From contig NZ_LR027600.1 of NCBI RefSeq assembly GCF_900605495.1, positions 1-64,000 of the forward strand: 64,000 bases of DNA. The letters are read 5' to 3'. Under the pieces are notes generated by a model. That model did no database searches. It saw only the letters and a list, made by a program, of their open reading frames with translations, and was not told where the DNA came from. Made by a program: the position numbers and the translations under genes. The DNA comes from Bacilliculturomica massiliensis (GTDB lineage Bacteria > Bacillota > Clostridia > Peptostreptococcales > Anaerovoracaceae). Positions 8,049-17,085 of this stretch are shown here, piece by piece. Each line of letters begins with the position of its first letter. The first letter of the stretch is position 1.

Positions 8049-9304
8049 TCACTGTTTTTGGATTAGGTTTTGTCGGATTAACAACGGCGGTTGGACTTGC
8101 TGCCAAAGGTAACGTGGTCTACGGATTTGATATAGATGAGAGCAGGGTGAAGCAATATGAGCAAGGAAAAATGCCATTTTATGAGCCTGGTCTTGACGAT
8201 GCGCTGAATACTGTAATATCGAAAAAATTATTTTTGGATGTCGATTTATCTGTTGCGATTCAAGAAAGTGATATCATATATTTCTGTGTTGGAACACCGT
8301 ATGGAAAGAATGGAGAAGCGGATTTAACGTATCTCTTTACTGCAATGGAGGAAGCGTTGCGCTGCTGTGGAGATGAAAAGTTTCGCGTGTTTGTGACGAA
8401 ATCCACGATCCCGCCATCTACGACAAAAGAGAAAATCGCAGAGTTTTTGAAGGAAAAGGGATTTGAACCGGGTGAACGGATCGGCTTGGCTAATAATCCG
8501 GAATTTTTGAGAGAAGGACATTGCTGGGATGATTTTGTCCATGCAGATCGAATTGTATTTGGTGTTCAGGATAAAAGATCTGCTGCTATGCTAAAAGAGT
8601 TGTATCAAAGTTTTGATGTTCCTGTTTTTTGCACGAACTGGAATACGGCAGAATATTTGAAATATCTATCCAACACATTGTTGGCGACCTTGATCAGTTT
8701 CTCTAATGAAATGTCCATGGTAGCGGATGCTGTCGGTGATATTAGGGTTAGAGAAGCGTTTCAGCTTTTGCATATGGACAAACGCTGGAACGATTGCAAT
8801 ATGGCATCCTATGTTTTTCCAGGCTGTGGTTATGGCGGATATTGCCTTCCAAAGGACACGAACGCACTTTTTGCAGTAAGTAAAGCCAAAGGGTTCGTCC
8901 CAGATATTTTAAAACATGTGATCCAGACAAACGAGCATATGCCGGAAGTGATGCTGGAACGGGTAAAGCATGCTGTTCCGTTAGATAAACCGCTCTGTAT
9001 TTTGGGTCTATCGTTTAAACCGGGTTCGGACGATGTAAGAGATACGCCGGCAGCTAAGCTGATTGATCAAATTCTAAAGAGCGGTTACAAAGAGGTTGCG
9101 GTCTATGATCCAATCGCGAATGATGAGTTCAGAAAGAACTATGGTTTTCCGGTCAAATATTTGAGCAGTCTGGAGGAAGCGATGTCGTTTGGTGATCACT
9201 ATATTATAACAACAGCGTGGAAAGAATTTGAGAAATTGAATGAGCTGGCTAAAAATCGTGAGAATCTGGTTGTTGTGGATTGTCGGTATATGCTGGATTT
9301 ATAA
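8042..9304 (+). CDS. UDP-glucose 6-dehydrogenase family protein
   Basis: Nucleotide-sugar dehydrogenase of 420 residues that oxidises the C6 hydroxyl of a UDP-hexose to the uronate with two NAD+. VFGLGFVGLTTAVGLA is the N-terminal NAD-binding site, CVGTPYGKNGEADL and KSTIPPSTT are family blocks, PGCGYGGYCLPKDT carries the catalytic Cys, and ILGLSFKPGSDDVRDTP is the C-terminal UDP-binding signature. The ATG lies inside the end of the UXS-like gene, implying translational coupling. The Gly-Leu-Gly-Phe form and the short N-terminus favour UDP-glucose over UDP-GlcNAc; the UDP-GlcNAc type is at 27296. Confidence 0.88.
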   Translation: MVVTVFGLGFVGLTTAVGLAAKGNVVYGFDIDESRVKQYEQGKMPFYEPGLDDALNTVISKKLFLDVDLSVAIQESDIIYFCVGTPYGKNGEADLTYLFTAMEEALRCCGDEKFRVFVTKSTIPPSTTKEKIAEFLKEKGFEPGERIGLANNPEFLREGHCWDDFVHADRIVFGVQDKRSAAMLKELYQSFDVPVFCTNWNTAEYLKYLSNTLLATLISFSNEMSMVADAVGDIRVREAFQLLHMDKRWNDCNMASYVFPGCGYGGYCLPKDTNALFAVSKAKGFVPDILKHVIQTNEHMPEVMLERVKHAVPLDKPLCILGLSFKPGSDDVRDTPAAKLIDQILKSGYKEVAVYDPIANDEFRKNYGFPVKYLSSLEEAMSFGDHYIITTAWKEFEKLNELAKNRENLVVVDCRYMLDL

Positions 9305-9352
9305 ATGCAAAGCTTAGCGTTCGGATGCTTTCATTAAAGAAAGGCAAAAATT

Positions 9353-10437
9353 ATGATTGAAAGATTGTCGCAATTAGAAAATATAAAATTAAGGGATATT
9401 GAGAAAATCCAAAAAATGGAACGGGGGGGGGGGTGATCATATTATTTGGAGCAAGCCGTCCGGCCTTACACATTACGCGTTTTCTTGAGAAAAATGGGCT
9501 AAAAGTTGAAGGCTATTTTTGCAGCGATGATCATGTCAATGATAAAAGTAACGTATTTAAAAATGTTATGACATTCGATCAGGTATGTGCTAACTACAAT
9601 AGAATTATATTGATAGCAGCAAGTAACTATGGAATCAAAACTGTTCGTATGGATTCAAAATTTAAAGATCCTCGGATTATCGCAACCTTCATATGGGATA
9701 TCGCGCATTTTGAAGAATCAATGATAGATAAGTCATTTGTGGAAGAAAATGAGAAAGCCTTTGATCTGACTTTTAGCATGCTTGCTGACGATTATTCAAG
9801 GCAGACATATATAGCTTATTTAAATACTAAGGTTAGTAGCGATATTAAATTTTTAGAATCGGTGTATCATCAGAGGCAATATTTTATTGAGGGTTTAACT
9901 GATATCAGTCCAACAGAAATATTTGTTGATGGCGGTGCTTATACAGGTGATACTTTAGAAGATTTTTTAAGCTTTAGCAGGAGGCAATATCGAAAATATT
10001 ACGCGTTTGAAGTTGAGGAAGATAAAATTGAAAAAATTGAAAGTGTAATTGAAAAGACGCAAATCACTAATATTGTCATCAAGAAAAAAGGAGTGTGGTG
10101 TAGAAAAGAGCCCCTTCTTTTTAATGCAGGATTTGACGGTGGGTCCAATATAGATGAAAACGGAACAATAGAAATCCAATGTGATACTATTGATAATATG
10201 GCTCCAGATGCAACCTTTATAAAATTAGATGTGGAAGGTGCCGAGTATCAGGCATTATGTGGGGCAAAAAAGACGATTCACAATAACCGTCCAAAGTTAG
10301 CAATCTGTGTTTATCACAGAAAAGAGGATTTAATTACAATTCCACAGTTGATTCATTCCATGAATCCGGATTATCAATTTTATCTTCGTTCACATTCAGA
10401 GACTTCGGCACAGGAATTGGTCCTATATGCGATATAA
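9353..10437 (+). CDS. FkbM-family methyltransferase, split by a poly-G tract
   Basis: The recognised domain is an FkbM SAM-dependent methyltransferase: IFVDGGAYTGDTLEDF (SAM-binding glycine motif), YYAFEVEEDKIEKIE, and FIKLDVEGAEYQALCGA near the C-terminus. The open frame holding the domain begins only at GTG 9433, the last G of an 11-G run. Upstream in another frame an ATG at 9353 with an AAAGGC site opens a peptide of 27 residues (MIERLSQLENIKLRDIEKI...) that stops right after the tract. With 9 or 12 G the two join into one protein of about 360 residues whose N-terminal helix leads naturally into VIILFGASRP. As written the long form is out of frame, so expression would need slippage or the GTG start. 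It probably O-methylates a sugar of the polysaccharide. Confidence 0.78.
9423..9433 (+). repeat. Poly-G tract (11 G), likely phase-variation switch
   Basis: Eleven consecutive G between the upstream start frame (ATG 9353) and the FkbM domain frame. Arithmetic on the frames shows in-frame fusion at 9 or 12 G and an immediate TGA stop at the observed length. Confidence 0.85.
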
Positions 10438-10448
10438 GGAGAAATAGA

Positions 10449-11021
10449 ATGGGCAAGTTTGTTTTTGAGGAGACAGATATTAAGGGGTTAAAAGTTATAA
10501 CGCCTTTTATAGCGCGAGACAACAGAGGTTTTTTTTCGAAACGGTTTGAACGGGAAGAATTTGAAGCGAATGGAATAGAAGTTGATATCTACGAGTGTAT
10601 GGAATCATTTTCTGTCAGAGGTGTGTTGAGGGGACTGCATTTTCAGAAAAAAGAGTCACAGGCAAAGCTTTTGCATACCATTGTTGGTGAGATTTTCGAT
10701 GTTGTCGTAGACTTGAGAGAGAATTCAGCTACGTATGGGAAATGGAAAGGATTCTACCTGTCGGGTGAAAATAAAAAAAGTATTTATATACCAAGAGGGT
10801 TTGCCCATGGGTATCTTACGGTTTCAGATATGGCAATAGTGGGTTATTATGCAGATAATCGTTTTGCTTCTGAATACGACGGCGGAATTTTGTGGGATGA
10901 TCCTGACATTGGGATTGATTGGCCATTAGAGAAGGTTGATAATAAAATCGTAATCTCCCCAAAGGACGAGCTTTTAGAAACATTTAAAAGCTTTTATGAA
11001 AATGTGAGGTATGTGGAGTGA
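10449..11021 (+). CDS. dTDP-4-dehydrorhamnose 3,5-epimerase (RmlC) family sugar epimerase
   Basis: A cupin-fold sugar-nucleotide epimerase of 190 residues. DNRGFFSKRFEREEF, VRGVLRGLHFQ (catalytic His), GEIFDVVVDLRENSATYGKW, and IPRGFAHGYLTVSD (second catalytic region) follow the RmlC order. The family epimerises C3 and/or C5 of 4-keto-6-deoxy sugar nucleotides. It precedes an SDR reductase with a four-base GTGA overlap, so the two probably form an epimerase-reductase pair. The donor may be CDP- or dTDP-linked; no RmlD was recognised, so L-rhamnose is not assured. Confidence 0.85.
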   Translation: MGKFVFEETDIKGLKVITPFIARDNRGFFSKRFEREEFEANGIEVDIYECMESFSVRGVLRGLHFQKKESQAKLLHTIVGEIFDVVVDLRENSATYGKWKGFYLSGENKKSIYIPRGFAHGYLTVSDMAIVGYYADNRFASEYDGGILWDDPDIGIDWPLEKVDNKIVISPKDELLETFKSFYENVRYVE

Positions 11022-11941
11022 CGAACAAAAAGGTACTTTTGACAGGTGGTACTGGTTTTATTGGCCAACATTGCATACCTGTACTTCTAGAAAGCGGATT
11101 TGACGTATACGCCTCTTATCGAAAGACTATTCCTGAAAGGTATACAAGGAATGTAAAATGGATAAAGGCAGATTTGTTACACGGCATGAACAACATCGAG
11201 GAGACGATGGGTAAAGTTGGAATTGACTATTTGCTCCATTTGGCATGGGATTTAACGCCAGGTGAGTACCAGAATTCTGGAAATAATTTAAAGTGGTTAA
11301 AAGCCAGTCTTGATTTAATAGAGGTTTTTATTAAATACGGTGGGAAACGAATTGTAACAGCTGGAACATGTTTTGAGTACGACTTTTCTGATGGAATTCT
11401 TAAAGAAGATATAACACCTTTAATGCCAGATACTCTCTATGGAGAATGTAAGGCGGCTATGTATAATGTTACAAAACATTTCTGCAGCATTCAAGGCATA
11501 AGCTATGCGCACGGAAGAGTATTTTATCTCTTTGGACCAGGGGAAAATAAAAAACGTGTTGTGCCGTATGTAATAACAGAATTGGCGCAAGGCCACAAAC
11601 CTAGATGTGGAAGCGGTGTTCAGAGATTAGATTACCTATATGTCAAGGATGTAGCCAAGGCCTTTGTAGCACTTTTGGATACGAATATTCAAGGTGCGGT
11701 CAATATCGGTTCCGGAGAAGTTTTTTCTCTCAGATCTTTTTTGGATAAGATCCAAATGGAAATGGGTTTTGAAGATATGATAGAGTTTGCAGATCCGGTG
11801 TGTGGAGACATAAAACAAATTGTTGCGAATTCGGCAAGATTGAGAAATGAAGTGGGCTGGAAAGCCGATTATTCAATTCAAAGCGGTGTGATTGAATTTA
11901 TAAAATGGATGACTGAGAAAGTACGAAACTTAAGTCATTAA
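11018..11941 (+). CDS. NAD(P)-dependent sugar-nucleotide epimerase/reductase (SDR)
   Basis: Extended SDR of 307 residues. LLTGGTGFIGQHCIPVLL is the cofactor motif, TAGTCFEYD the Ser/Thr region, and LYGECKAAMY holds Tyr-x3-Lys. GRVFYLFGPGE and RLDYLYVKDVAKA are typical of 4-keto-6-deoxy-sugar reductases such as the RfbJ/dTDP-6-deoxy-talose group. It starts with GTG overlapping the stop of the epimerase gene. The likely role is reduction of a 4-keto-6-deoxyhexose to the final 6-deoxy sugar; substrate and product cannot be fixed from sequence. Confidence 0.78.
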   Translation: MTNKKVLLTGGTGFIGQHCIPVLLESGFDVYASYRKTIPERYTRNVKWIKADLLHGMNNIEETMGKVGIDYLLHLAWDLTPGEYQNSGNNLKWLKASLDLIEVFIKYGGKRIVTAGTCFEYDFSDGILKEDITPLMPDTLYGECKAAMYNVTKHFCSIQGISYAHGRVFYLFGPGENKKRVVPYVITELAQGHKPRCGSGVQRLDYLYVKDVAKAFVALLDTNIQGAVNIGSGEVFSLRSFLDKIQMEMGFEDMIEFADPVCGDIKQIVANSARLRNEVGWKADYSIQSGVIEFIKWMTEKVRNLSH

Positions 11942-12060
11942 TAAGAGGCTATTTTTATGCAGTGCATATTACCACCTTATTTCGAGTTTAAAATGATACC
12001 CAGAACAGACAGAGATAATAAGCGAGAATATTTGGTGTGTTTAAGAAGGGAAAATAAAAA

Positions 12061-13116
12061 ATGACAGGTGGAACGAGGAGGATTTGTGTAATCATACCAA
12101 CAAATAACAGACAGTATTATCTGGGAGAGGTTATTAAATATTGGGAAAATAGCGAATTTGATATTATAATTTGTGATTCAACTATTCACAAGTATGAAGA
12201 GATAGCAAACCATAATGTTGAGTATGTACATTACCCTGAAGAGAAATTTCCGGAAAAAGTATACCGAACTATTATAGAAAAGAATGTAAAGGAACAATAT
12301 GACTTCGTCGTGTTTAGTGCAGACGACGATTTTGTTTATCTTGATTCAATTGGAAAATGCGTTGATTTTTTGATAAATAATAAGGATTATGGCTCAGTAC
12401 GAGGGCAGTTTCTTAGTTATGAGTATGAAGGTGGAAGTTCAATTCAATTAAATCCTCCGTACAAAGATGAATTAGACCTTGATTATGGAGAAGACACGGC
12501 ATATGAAAGAATCAAGCATTTTCATAGTGTAAAAGCTGAAGTCGTGTGGGGAGTCTATCAAGCTGACGTTATTTATAATATCTTTAGGGATATGCATTCT
12601 GCTAATTTACCGACTTACAATGAGTTAGAGACGCACGGTATATGTTTATTTGCCTTAATGTATGGAAAGCACAAGATTTGCCCATTTTTTTACGGAATGA
12701 GAGAAGCATCTATTTATTCCGTTGGTAGTTGTGCAAAACGATTGGTGGAAATAATAAACAGTGATGAATATACAAAAGAGGTTGAGAACTATTTTAATGC
12801 GATAGCAATAGGGCTTCGAAGGATTGATGGAATTGAATTTGAGCAAGCTTACGATTTTGTGAAAAATGAAACCAATCAGCTCGTTAAGTTGTACGCTGAT
12901 ATAAATTCAAATAGTAAATCGCGTTTATTAACTTTAAAAAAATGTTTAAAAAATGTTCGGGTTTTCCGGTTTGTTAAAATACTCATAAAACATAAAAAAA
13001 GTAAAGTGAAGAGCTTGTATAAGACATTTAGACCTATCGCTGCAGAGAATAAAATATTATTAGAAGAAGTTAGGTTTATTGAAGCAGCTATTGTTAAAAG
13101 GGGGAAAACAAGATGA
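12061..13116 (+). CDS. TIGR00180-like glycosyltransferase
   Basis: Protein of 351 residues. It opens with ICVIIPTNNRQYYLGEVIKYW, a GT-A nucleotide-binding start, and has SADDDFVYLDSIGKCVDFL, a DxD-type metal site. Together with KAEVVWGVYQ this resembles TIGR00180-family glycosyltransferases. The C-terminal 90 residues are Lys-rich and may contact the membrane. No signal peptide. It overlaps the next gene by four bases (ATGA). Very AT-rich, as are the next three genes. Expected to add one sugar to the repeat unit on the cytoplasmic face. Confidence 0.7.
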   Translation: MTGGTRRICVIIPTNNRQYYLGEVIKYWENSEFDIIICDSTIHKYEEIANHNVEYVHYPEEKFPEKVYRTIIEKNVKEQYDFVVFSADDDFVYLDSIGKCVDFLINNKDYGSVRGQFLSYEYEGGSSIQLNPPYKDELDLDYGEDTAYERIKHFHSVKAEVVWGVYQADVIYNIFRDMHSANLPTYNELETHGICLFALMYGKHKICPFFYGMREASIYSVGSCAKRLVEIINSDEYTKEVENYFNAIAIGLRRIDGIEFEQAYDFVKNETNQLVKLYADINSNSKSRLLTLKKCLKNVRVFRFVKILIKHKKSKVKSLYKTFRPIAAENKILLEEVRFIEAAIVKRGKTR

Positions 13117-14249
13117 AATGTTTACATTTTATGCATGATTCTGCTTTTTGTCAAAAAATACTTCTAGAAATGCAAGAAATGTTCCCTAATGATGTGCATA
13201 CTTTTTTTATTATCACGAATGCCAATGAATTAAAATTTATTAAGCAGGAGGAGATTGATTTTGCTATAAAGTTGATAAAGGTACCACAAGGGATGAAAAA
13301 GTGTTTTGCATTGCATAACAAAGAATTAAAAAAGGTTATACCATTATATGATAGAATATATGTTCATTATTTAGATAATTGGTCTATAACATGGATCACT
13401 CGTTATATAAAACCTGATCAGAAGCTTTATTGGATTGTTTGGGGGGGGGATTTATATAGTAAAAAGAAAAGGTACTTTTATGAAAAAGAAACGTATCAAT
13501 TAATTAAATATGATTGCTTACGTGAGTTCCTTAAGAATTTAATTTACATGAAAATGAAAAGAATCAGATTCATGCATCGCGTGGACTACGTTTGTACAAG
13601 TTATGATGGTGATTTTAATTTTTTCAAAGAATGCTATCCTAATGTTTCTTCCGAGCATTTACATTTTGTATTTCCCCAACCGATAGAATTAGATAGAATG
13701 CGGCTTGAGAAACACAAACAAATCAATAGTGAAACAAGAATTCTGGTAGGTAACTCGGCGGATCCTTCAAACAATCATGTTGAAGTATTTCAGATGTTGA
13801 AAAATTTAAAAGGGGAGTTTAGAGTTTTTTGTCCACTTTCATATGGAGATAATAAATATGCAGACAAAGTTATAGAACGGGGGAAGAGTATACTGGGACA
13901 ACGATTTATCCCAATCGTGAAATATATGAATCCTGATGATTACTATAGCTTTCTTAATGGTATAGATATCGCTATTATGAATCATAAAATGCAACAAGCA
14001 GGGGGGAATATATTGACATTGTTATATTTGGGAAAAACTTTATATATGTGTGATACTTCCGTATTTCAGGATATAATAAATAATAATGGCCACGCATTCC
14101 CAATTGGAGATTTAAAAAATATATCTGGTTGTAGTGATATTGCGTTTTTAAATAAAAATCAAATTAATGACAATAAAAAATATGTTGAAAAATTTGTTGC
14201 TAAAAAAAACAGAATGAAGGCCTATGAGGTTATTTTTGGAGGGAATTGA
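13113..14249 (+). CDS. WecF-like (GT56) 4-acetamido-4,6-dideoxygalactose transferase
   Basis: Of 378 residues. The family mark WIVWGGDLYSKKKRYFYEK lies near 108-126, with HFMHDSAFCQKIL at the start and LVGNSADPSNNHVEVF and YMNPDDYYSFLNGIDIAIMNH in the C-terminal half, as in TDP-Fuc4NAc:lipid II transferases. The aminotransferase and dTDP-sugar genes needed for such a donor lie just downstream (15934, 17086, 18182), supporting the assignment. The codons for W-G-G sit on a nine-G run (13441-13449), so slippage there would destroy the protein early. It overlaps both neighbours by four bases. Confidence 0.75.
   Translation: MKCLHFMHDSAFCQKILLEMQEMFPNDVHTFFIITNANELKFIKQEEIDFAIKLIKVPQGMKKCFALHNKELKKVIPLYDRIYVHYLDNWSITWITRYIKPDQKLYWIVWGGDLYSKKKRYFYEKETYQLIKYDCLREFLKNLIYMKMKRIRFMHRVDYVCTSYDGDFNFFKECYPNVSSEHLHFVFPQPIELDRMRLEKHKQINSETRILVGNSADPSNNHVEVFQMLKNLKGEFRVFCPLSYGDNKYADKVIERGKSILGQRFIPIVKYMNPDDYYSFLNGIDIAIMNHKMQQAGGNILTLLYLGKTLYMCDTSVFQDIINNNGHAFPIGDLKNISGCSDIAFLNKNQINDNKKYVEKFVAKKNRMKAYEVIFGGN
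13441..13449 (+). repeat. Poly-G tract (9 G) inside the WecF-like gene
   Basis: Nine G encoding part of the conserved Trp-Gly-Gly-Asp motif, currently in frame. Gain or loss of one base would frameshift the gene in its first third. Confidence 0.9.
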
Positions 14250-15211
14250 AGATGGTTGGAATAAAATATGGTTTTTATGATAGGTTAACAGCGGATTTTC
14301 CATCGCAGATTATTGTGGATGTTACAGAAAATTGTAATTATGCATGTGCGCATTGTCCACATGCAAATTTTGCCCAAAGTAGTGTGTTCACAGGCGCACA
14401 ACTTTCTTTATCTCTTCACAATCAAATGATAGATGAAGTAAAAGCTTATGGACGGGCTTGTACTCAGCAGATAAGATATACAGCGAATGGAGAACCATTA
14501 TTGCATCCTCAAATTTTTGATATGCTGGAGTATTCGGTAAATAATTCTGGTACATTTGTTTCGCTTACTACCAATGGATCGTTGTTGAATGAAAGAAATT
14601 GTGACAAATTATTGAATATAAACATAAATTTAATTGATGTAAGTTTGGATGCAAACAGTAAAGAGACTTATGAAAAAATTCGAATAAACGGAGACTTTGA
14701 TAGGGTTAAAGAAAACGTATTAAATTTAATTAATATAAAAAAGGAAAGAAAAGCTGCGACAAAGATTGTAGTGAGTTTTGTTGTGCAACCGCTTAATTTA
14801 CATGAAGCGAAACAATTTGAAGAATACTGGTACTCCCAGGGAGTTGACTATGTAGTTATGCGAAAATTACACACTGCGGCTGGGGCTAACCATATGCATA
14901 TTTCAGATAACGATGAGCAAAGAAAGCCCTGTATTTACCCATGGGAAAGAATAGTTTTGTCGGCGAAAGGGGAACTTGGGTTTTGCCCTAATTCTTGGGA
15001 GGGGAAAAGTACTATATGTCAGTATGATGAAAAAAACTCCATTCATAAATTGTGGAAAAGCGATATTTATGCACAGTTGAGAAATGAGCATCTGAATAAT
15101 CAATTCCAATCCGGACATGTCTGTACAAATTGTGAGGATTGGAAAGCTATGAACTGGCCAGGAGCAGGAAGAGGTTATGGCGATATGATAAAAGATTTTA
15201 GAAACGAGTAA
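14246..15211 (+). CDS. Radical SAM / SPASM-domain protein
   Basis: Of 321 residues. IIVDVTENCNYACAHCPHANF (about 22-42) carries the Cys-x3-Cys-x2-Cys site for the SAM-binding [4Fe-4S] cluster, followed by YTANGEPLLHPQIF and FVSLTTNGSLLNERN. The C-terminal part has RKPCIYPWERIVLSAKG, GFCPNSWEG and HVCTNCEDWKAMNW, a SPASM-like set of Cys for auxiliary clusters. Related proteins in polysaccharide loci act on sugar nucleotides or small amino-acid-like groups. Here it lies between the WecF-like transferase and a WbqC protein, so modification of the 4-amino-sugar substituent is a reasonable guess. Substrate unknown. Confidence 0.82.
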   Translation: MKMVGIKYGFYDRLTADFPSQIIVDVTENCNYACAHCPHANFAQSSVFTGAQLSLSLHNQMIDEVKAYGRACTQQIRYTANGEPLLHPQIFDMLEYSVNNSGTFVSLTTNGSLLNERNCDKLLNININLIDVSLDANSKETYEKIRINGDFDRVKENVLNLINIKKERKAATKIVVSFVVQPLNLHEAKQFEEYWYSQGVDYVVMRKLHTAAGANHMHISDNDEQRKPCIYPWERIVLSAKGELGFCPNSWEGKSTICQYDEKNSIHKLWKSDIYAQLRNEHLNNQFQSGHVCTNCEDWKAMNWPGAGRGYGDMIKDFRNE

Positions 15212-15227
15212 TGGTGGGTGTTTATCA

Positions 15228-15953
15228 ATGAAAAAGGTTGCAGTGCTACAGTCCAATTATATTCCATGGAAAGGGTATTTTGATATCATACATGATGTCG
15301 ATTTGTTTGTTTTTTACGATGATGTACAATACACGACAAGAGACTGGCGGAATAGGAACACCGTGAAGACCAAAGATGGAATTATATGGCTGACGGTTCC
15401 AACAGGTTCAGATCGTAATAGAACAATTGATGAAGTACAATTAAGTGCCTATGACTGGCAAAGAAATCATTATGATATATTATATATGACATATTCAAAG
15501 ACAAAATATTTCAATATGTACAAAGACTTCTTGGAAAATGTATTTCTGGAGAAGAAATGGGGCAATTTGTCTCAAATGAATCAATATATTATCAAATACA
15601 TAAGTAAAGAATTTTTGAGTATTGAAACGGAGTTTTCTGATAGCAGATCTTTCGGGCATATAGAAGGGAAAAAACATACAAAATTATTGAACTTAGTTAA
15701 GGCAACAGGTGCGCAAGAATATTTGTCAGGGCCAGCAGCCCAAAATTATATTATTGAGAAAGATTATACGGAAGCTGGAATAAAATTGTCTTGGAAAGAT
15801 TATTCAAATTACCCCGAATACGATCAAGTATACCCCCCATTTACACATAATGTTAGTATATTAGATCTCTTATTTCATACAGGAGAAGAGGCTCCGTATT
15901 ATATTTGGGGGTGGCGAGAGGAGAAAATGAAAAGTGTGGCAGATTCCATTTAA
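15228..15953 (+). CDS. WbqC-family protein
   Basis: Of 241 residues, starting VAVLQSNYIPWKGYFDIIHDVDLFVFYDDVQY, the hallmark of the WbqC family, with RDWRNRNTV and a C-terminal SILDLLFHTG. WbqC proteins are found in O-antigen and flagellin-glycan loci next to WecE-type aminotransferases and are suspected to help acylate the new amino group; biochemical proof was not known to the annotator. The next gene, a WecE-like aminotransferase, starts inside its last 20 bases. Confidence 0.8.
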   Translation: MKKVAVLQSNYIPWKGYFDIIHDVDLFVFYDDVQYTTRDWRNRNTVKTKDGIIWLTVPTGSDRNRTIDEVQLSAYDWQRNHYDILYMTYSKTKYFNMYKDFLENVFLEKKWGNLSQMNQYIIKYISKEFLSIETEFSDSRSFGHIEGKKHTKLLNLVKATGAQEYLSGPAAQNYIIEKDYTEAGIKLSWKDYSNYPEYDQVYPPFTHNVSILDLLFHTGEEAPYYIWGWREEKMKSVADSI

Positions 15954-17070
15954 TAGGCCGGTCATTACAGATACGCAAACGGAGTATTTGAAGGAGTCGT
16001 TTCAGAGCGGGAAACACTGTGGGGGCGGCCCTTTTACACTTCAATGCGAAGAATGGATTGAGCAGCACACATTGACTACAAAAGCATTGCTGACGCCTTC
16101 AGGTACACATGCTCTTGAATTTGCGGCATTATTGCAAAATATAAATACTGGTGATGAAGTAATCTTGCCTTCTTATACATTCACATCAACGGCCAACGCA
16201 TTTGCAATTCGCGGGGCTAGTTTGGTATTTGTTGACATAAGGCCGGATACAATGAATATTGATGAAAAATTAATCGAACCGGCGATTACGGATAGAACTA
16301 AGGCGATTGTACCAGTTCATTATGGCGGAGTATCCTGTGAAATGGATGAAATTTGTATGGTGGCACGTAAATACCAAATCGAAGTCATAGAAGATGCAGC
16401 GCAAGGGGTAATGGCATCATATAAGGGAAGGGCATTAGGTAGTATAGGTGATTTTGGATGCTTCAGTTTTCATGAAACCAAAAATTATAGTATGGGGGAA
16501 GGTGGAGCTCTGTTAATAAATCATAAAACTGATGTGGAGAACGCCTTAATAGTAAGAGAAAAAGGCACTAATAGAAGCCAATTTATGCGGGGTCAAGTTG
16601 ATAAATACACATGGCAGTCAGTTGGGTCATCTTTTTTAGCAAGCGATATTAGTGCTGCATTGTTGAGCAGTCAGTTGAAATACGCAGAGCAAATTAATTA
16701 TGCAAGACTAAAACATTGGAGTACTTATAATGAGTTGTTGGAGCCTCTCCGAATTAGGGGATGTATAGAATTGCCGACTGTACCCGAGGGTTGCAAACAT
16801 AATGCGCATATGTTTTATATTAAAGTCAAGGATATTGAAGAGCGTACAACTTTGATGAGTTTTCTTAAGCATCATGGTGTCGTGGCTGCTTTTCATTATG
16901 TTCCGTTGCATTCCTCATCGGCAGGAAGAAAATATGGCGTTTTCCACGGAAGGGATATTTATACGACAAAAGAAAGTGAACGACTTTTGCGCCTACCCAT
17001 GTTCTACGACCTGAAAGAAGGCGAAATAGAATATGTATGTAGGCTAATTAATGATTTTTATTTGGGATGA
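15934..17070 (+). CDS. wecE: dTDP-4-amino-4,6-dideoxygalactose transaminase
   Basis: PLP-dependent sugar aminotransferase (DegT family) of 378 residues that converts dTDP-4-keto-6-deoxyglucose to dTDP-Fuc4N. IPFNRPVITDTQTEYL, SGKHCGGGPFTLQCEEWIEQ, LTPSGTHALEFAALL and ILPSYTFTSTANAFAIRGA are close to WecE/RffA, EDAAQGVMASYKGR precedes the PLP site, and the Schiff-base Lys is in SFHETKNYSMGEGGA. It starts with GTG inside the WbqC gene, with GAGGAG about 11 bases upstream. Together with RmlA (17086), RmlB (18182) and the WecF-like transferase it forms most of a Fuc4N(Ac) pathway; a WecD-type N-acetyltransferase is not seen. Confidence 0.88.
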   Translation: MWQIPFNRPVITDTQTEYLKESFQSGKHCGGGPFTLQCEEWIEQHTLTTKALLTPSGTHALEFAALLQNINTGDEVILPSYTFTSTANAFAIRGASLVFVDIRPDTMNIDEKLIEPAITDRTKAIVPVHYGGVSCEMDEICMVARKYQIEVIEDAAQGVMASYKGRALGSIGDFGCFSFHETKNYSMGEGGALLINHKTDVENALIVREKGTNRSQFMRGQVDKYTWQSVGSSFLASDISAALLSSQLKYAEQINYARLKHWSTYNELLEPLRIRGCIELPTVPEGCKHNAHMFYIKVKDIEERTTLMSFLKHHGVVAAFHYVPLHSSSAGRKYGVFHGRDIYTTKESERLLRLPMFYDLKEGEIEYVCRLINDFYLG

Positions 17071-17085
17071 CATCTGGAGGAAAAT

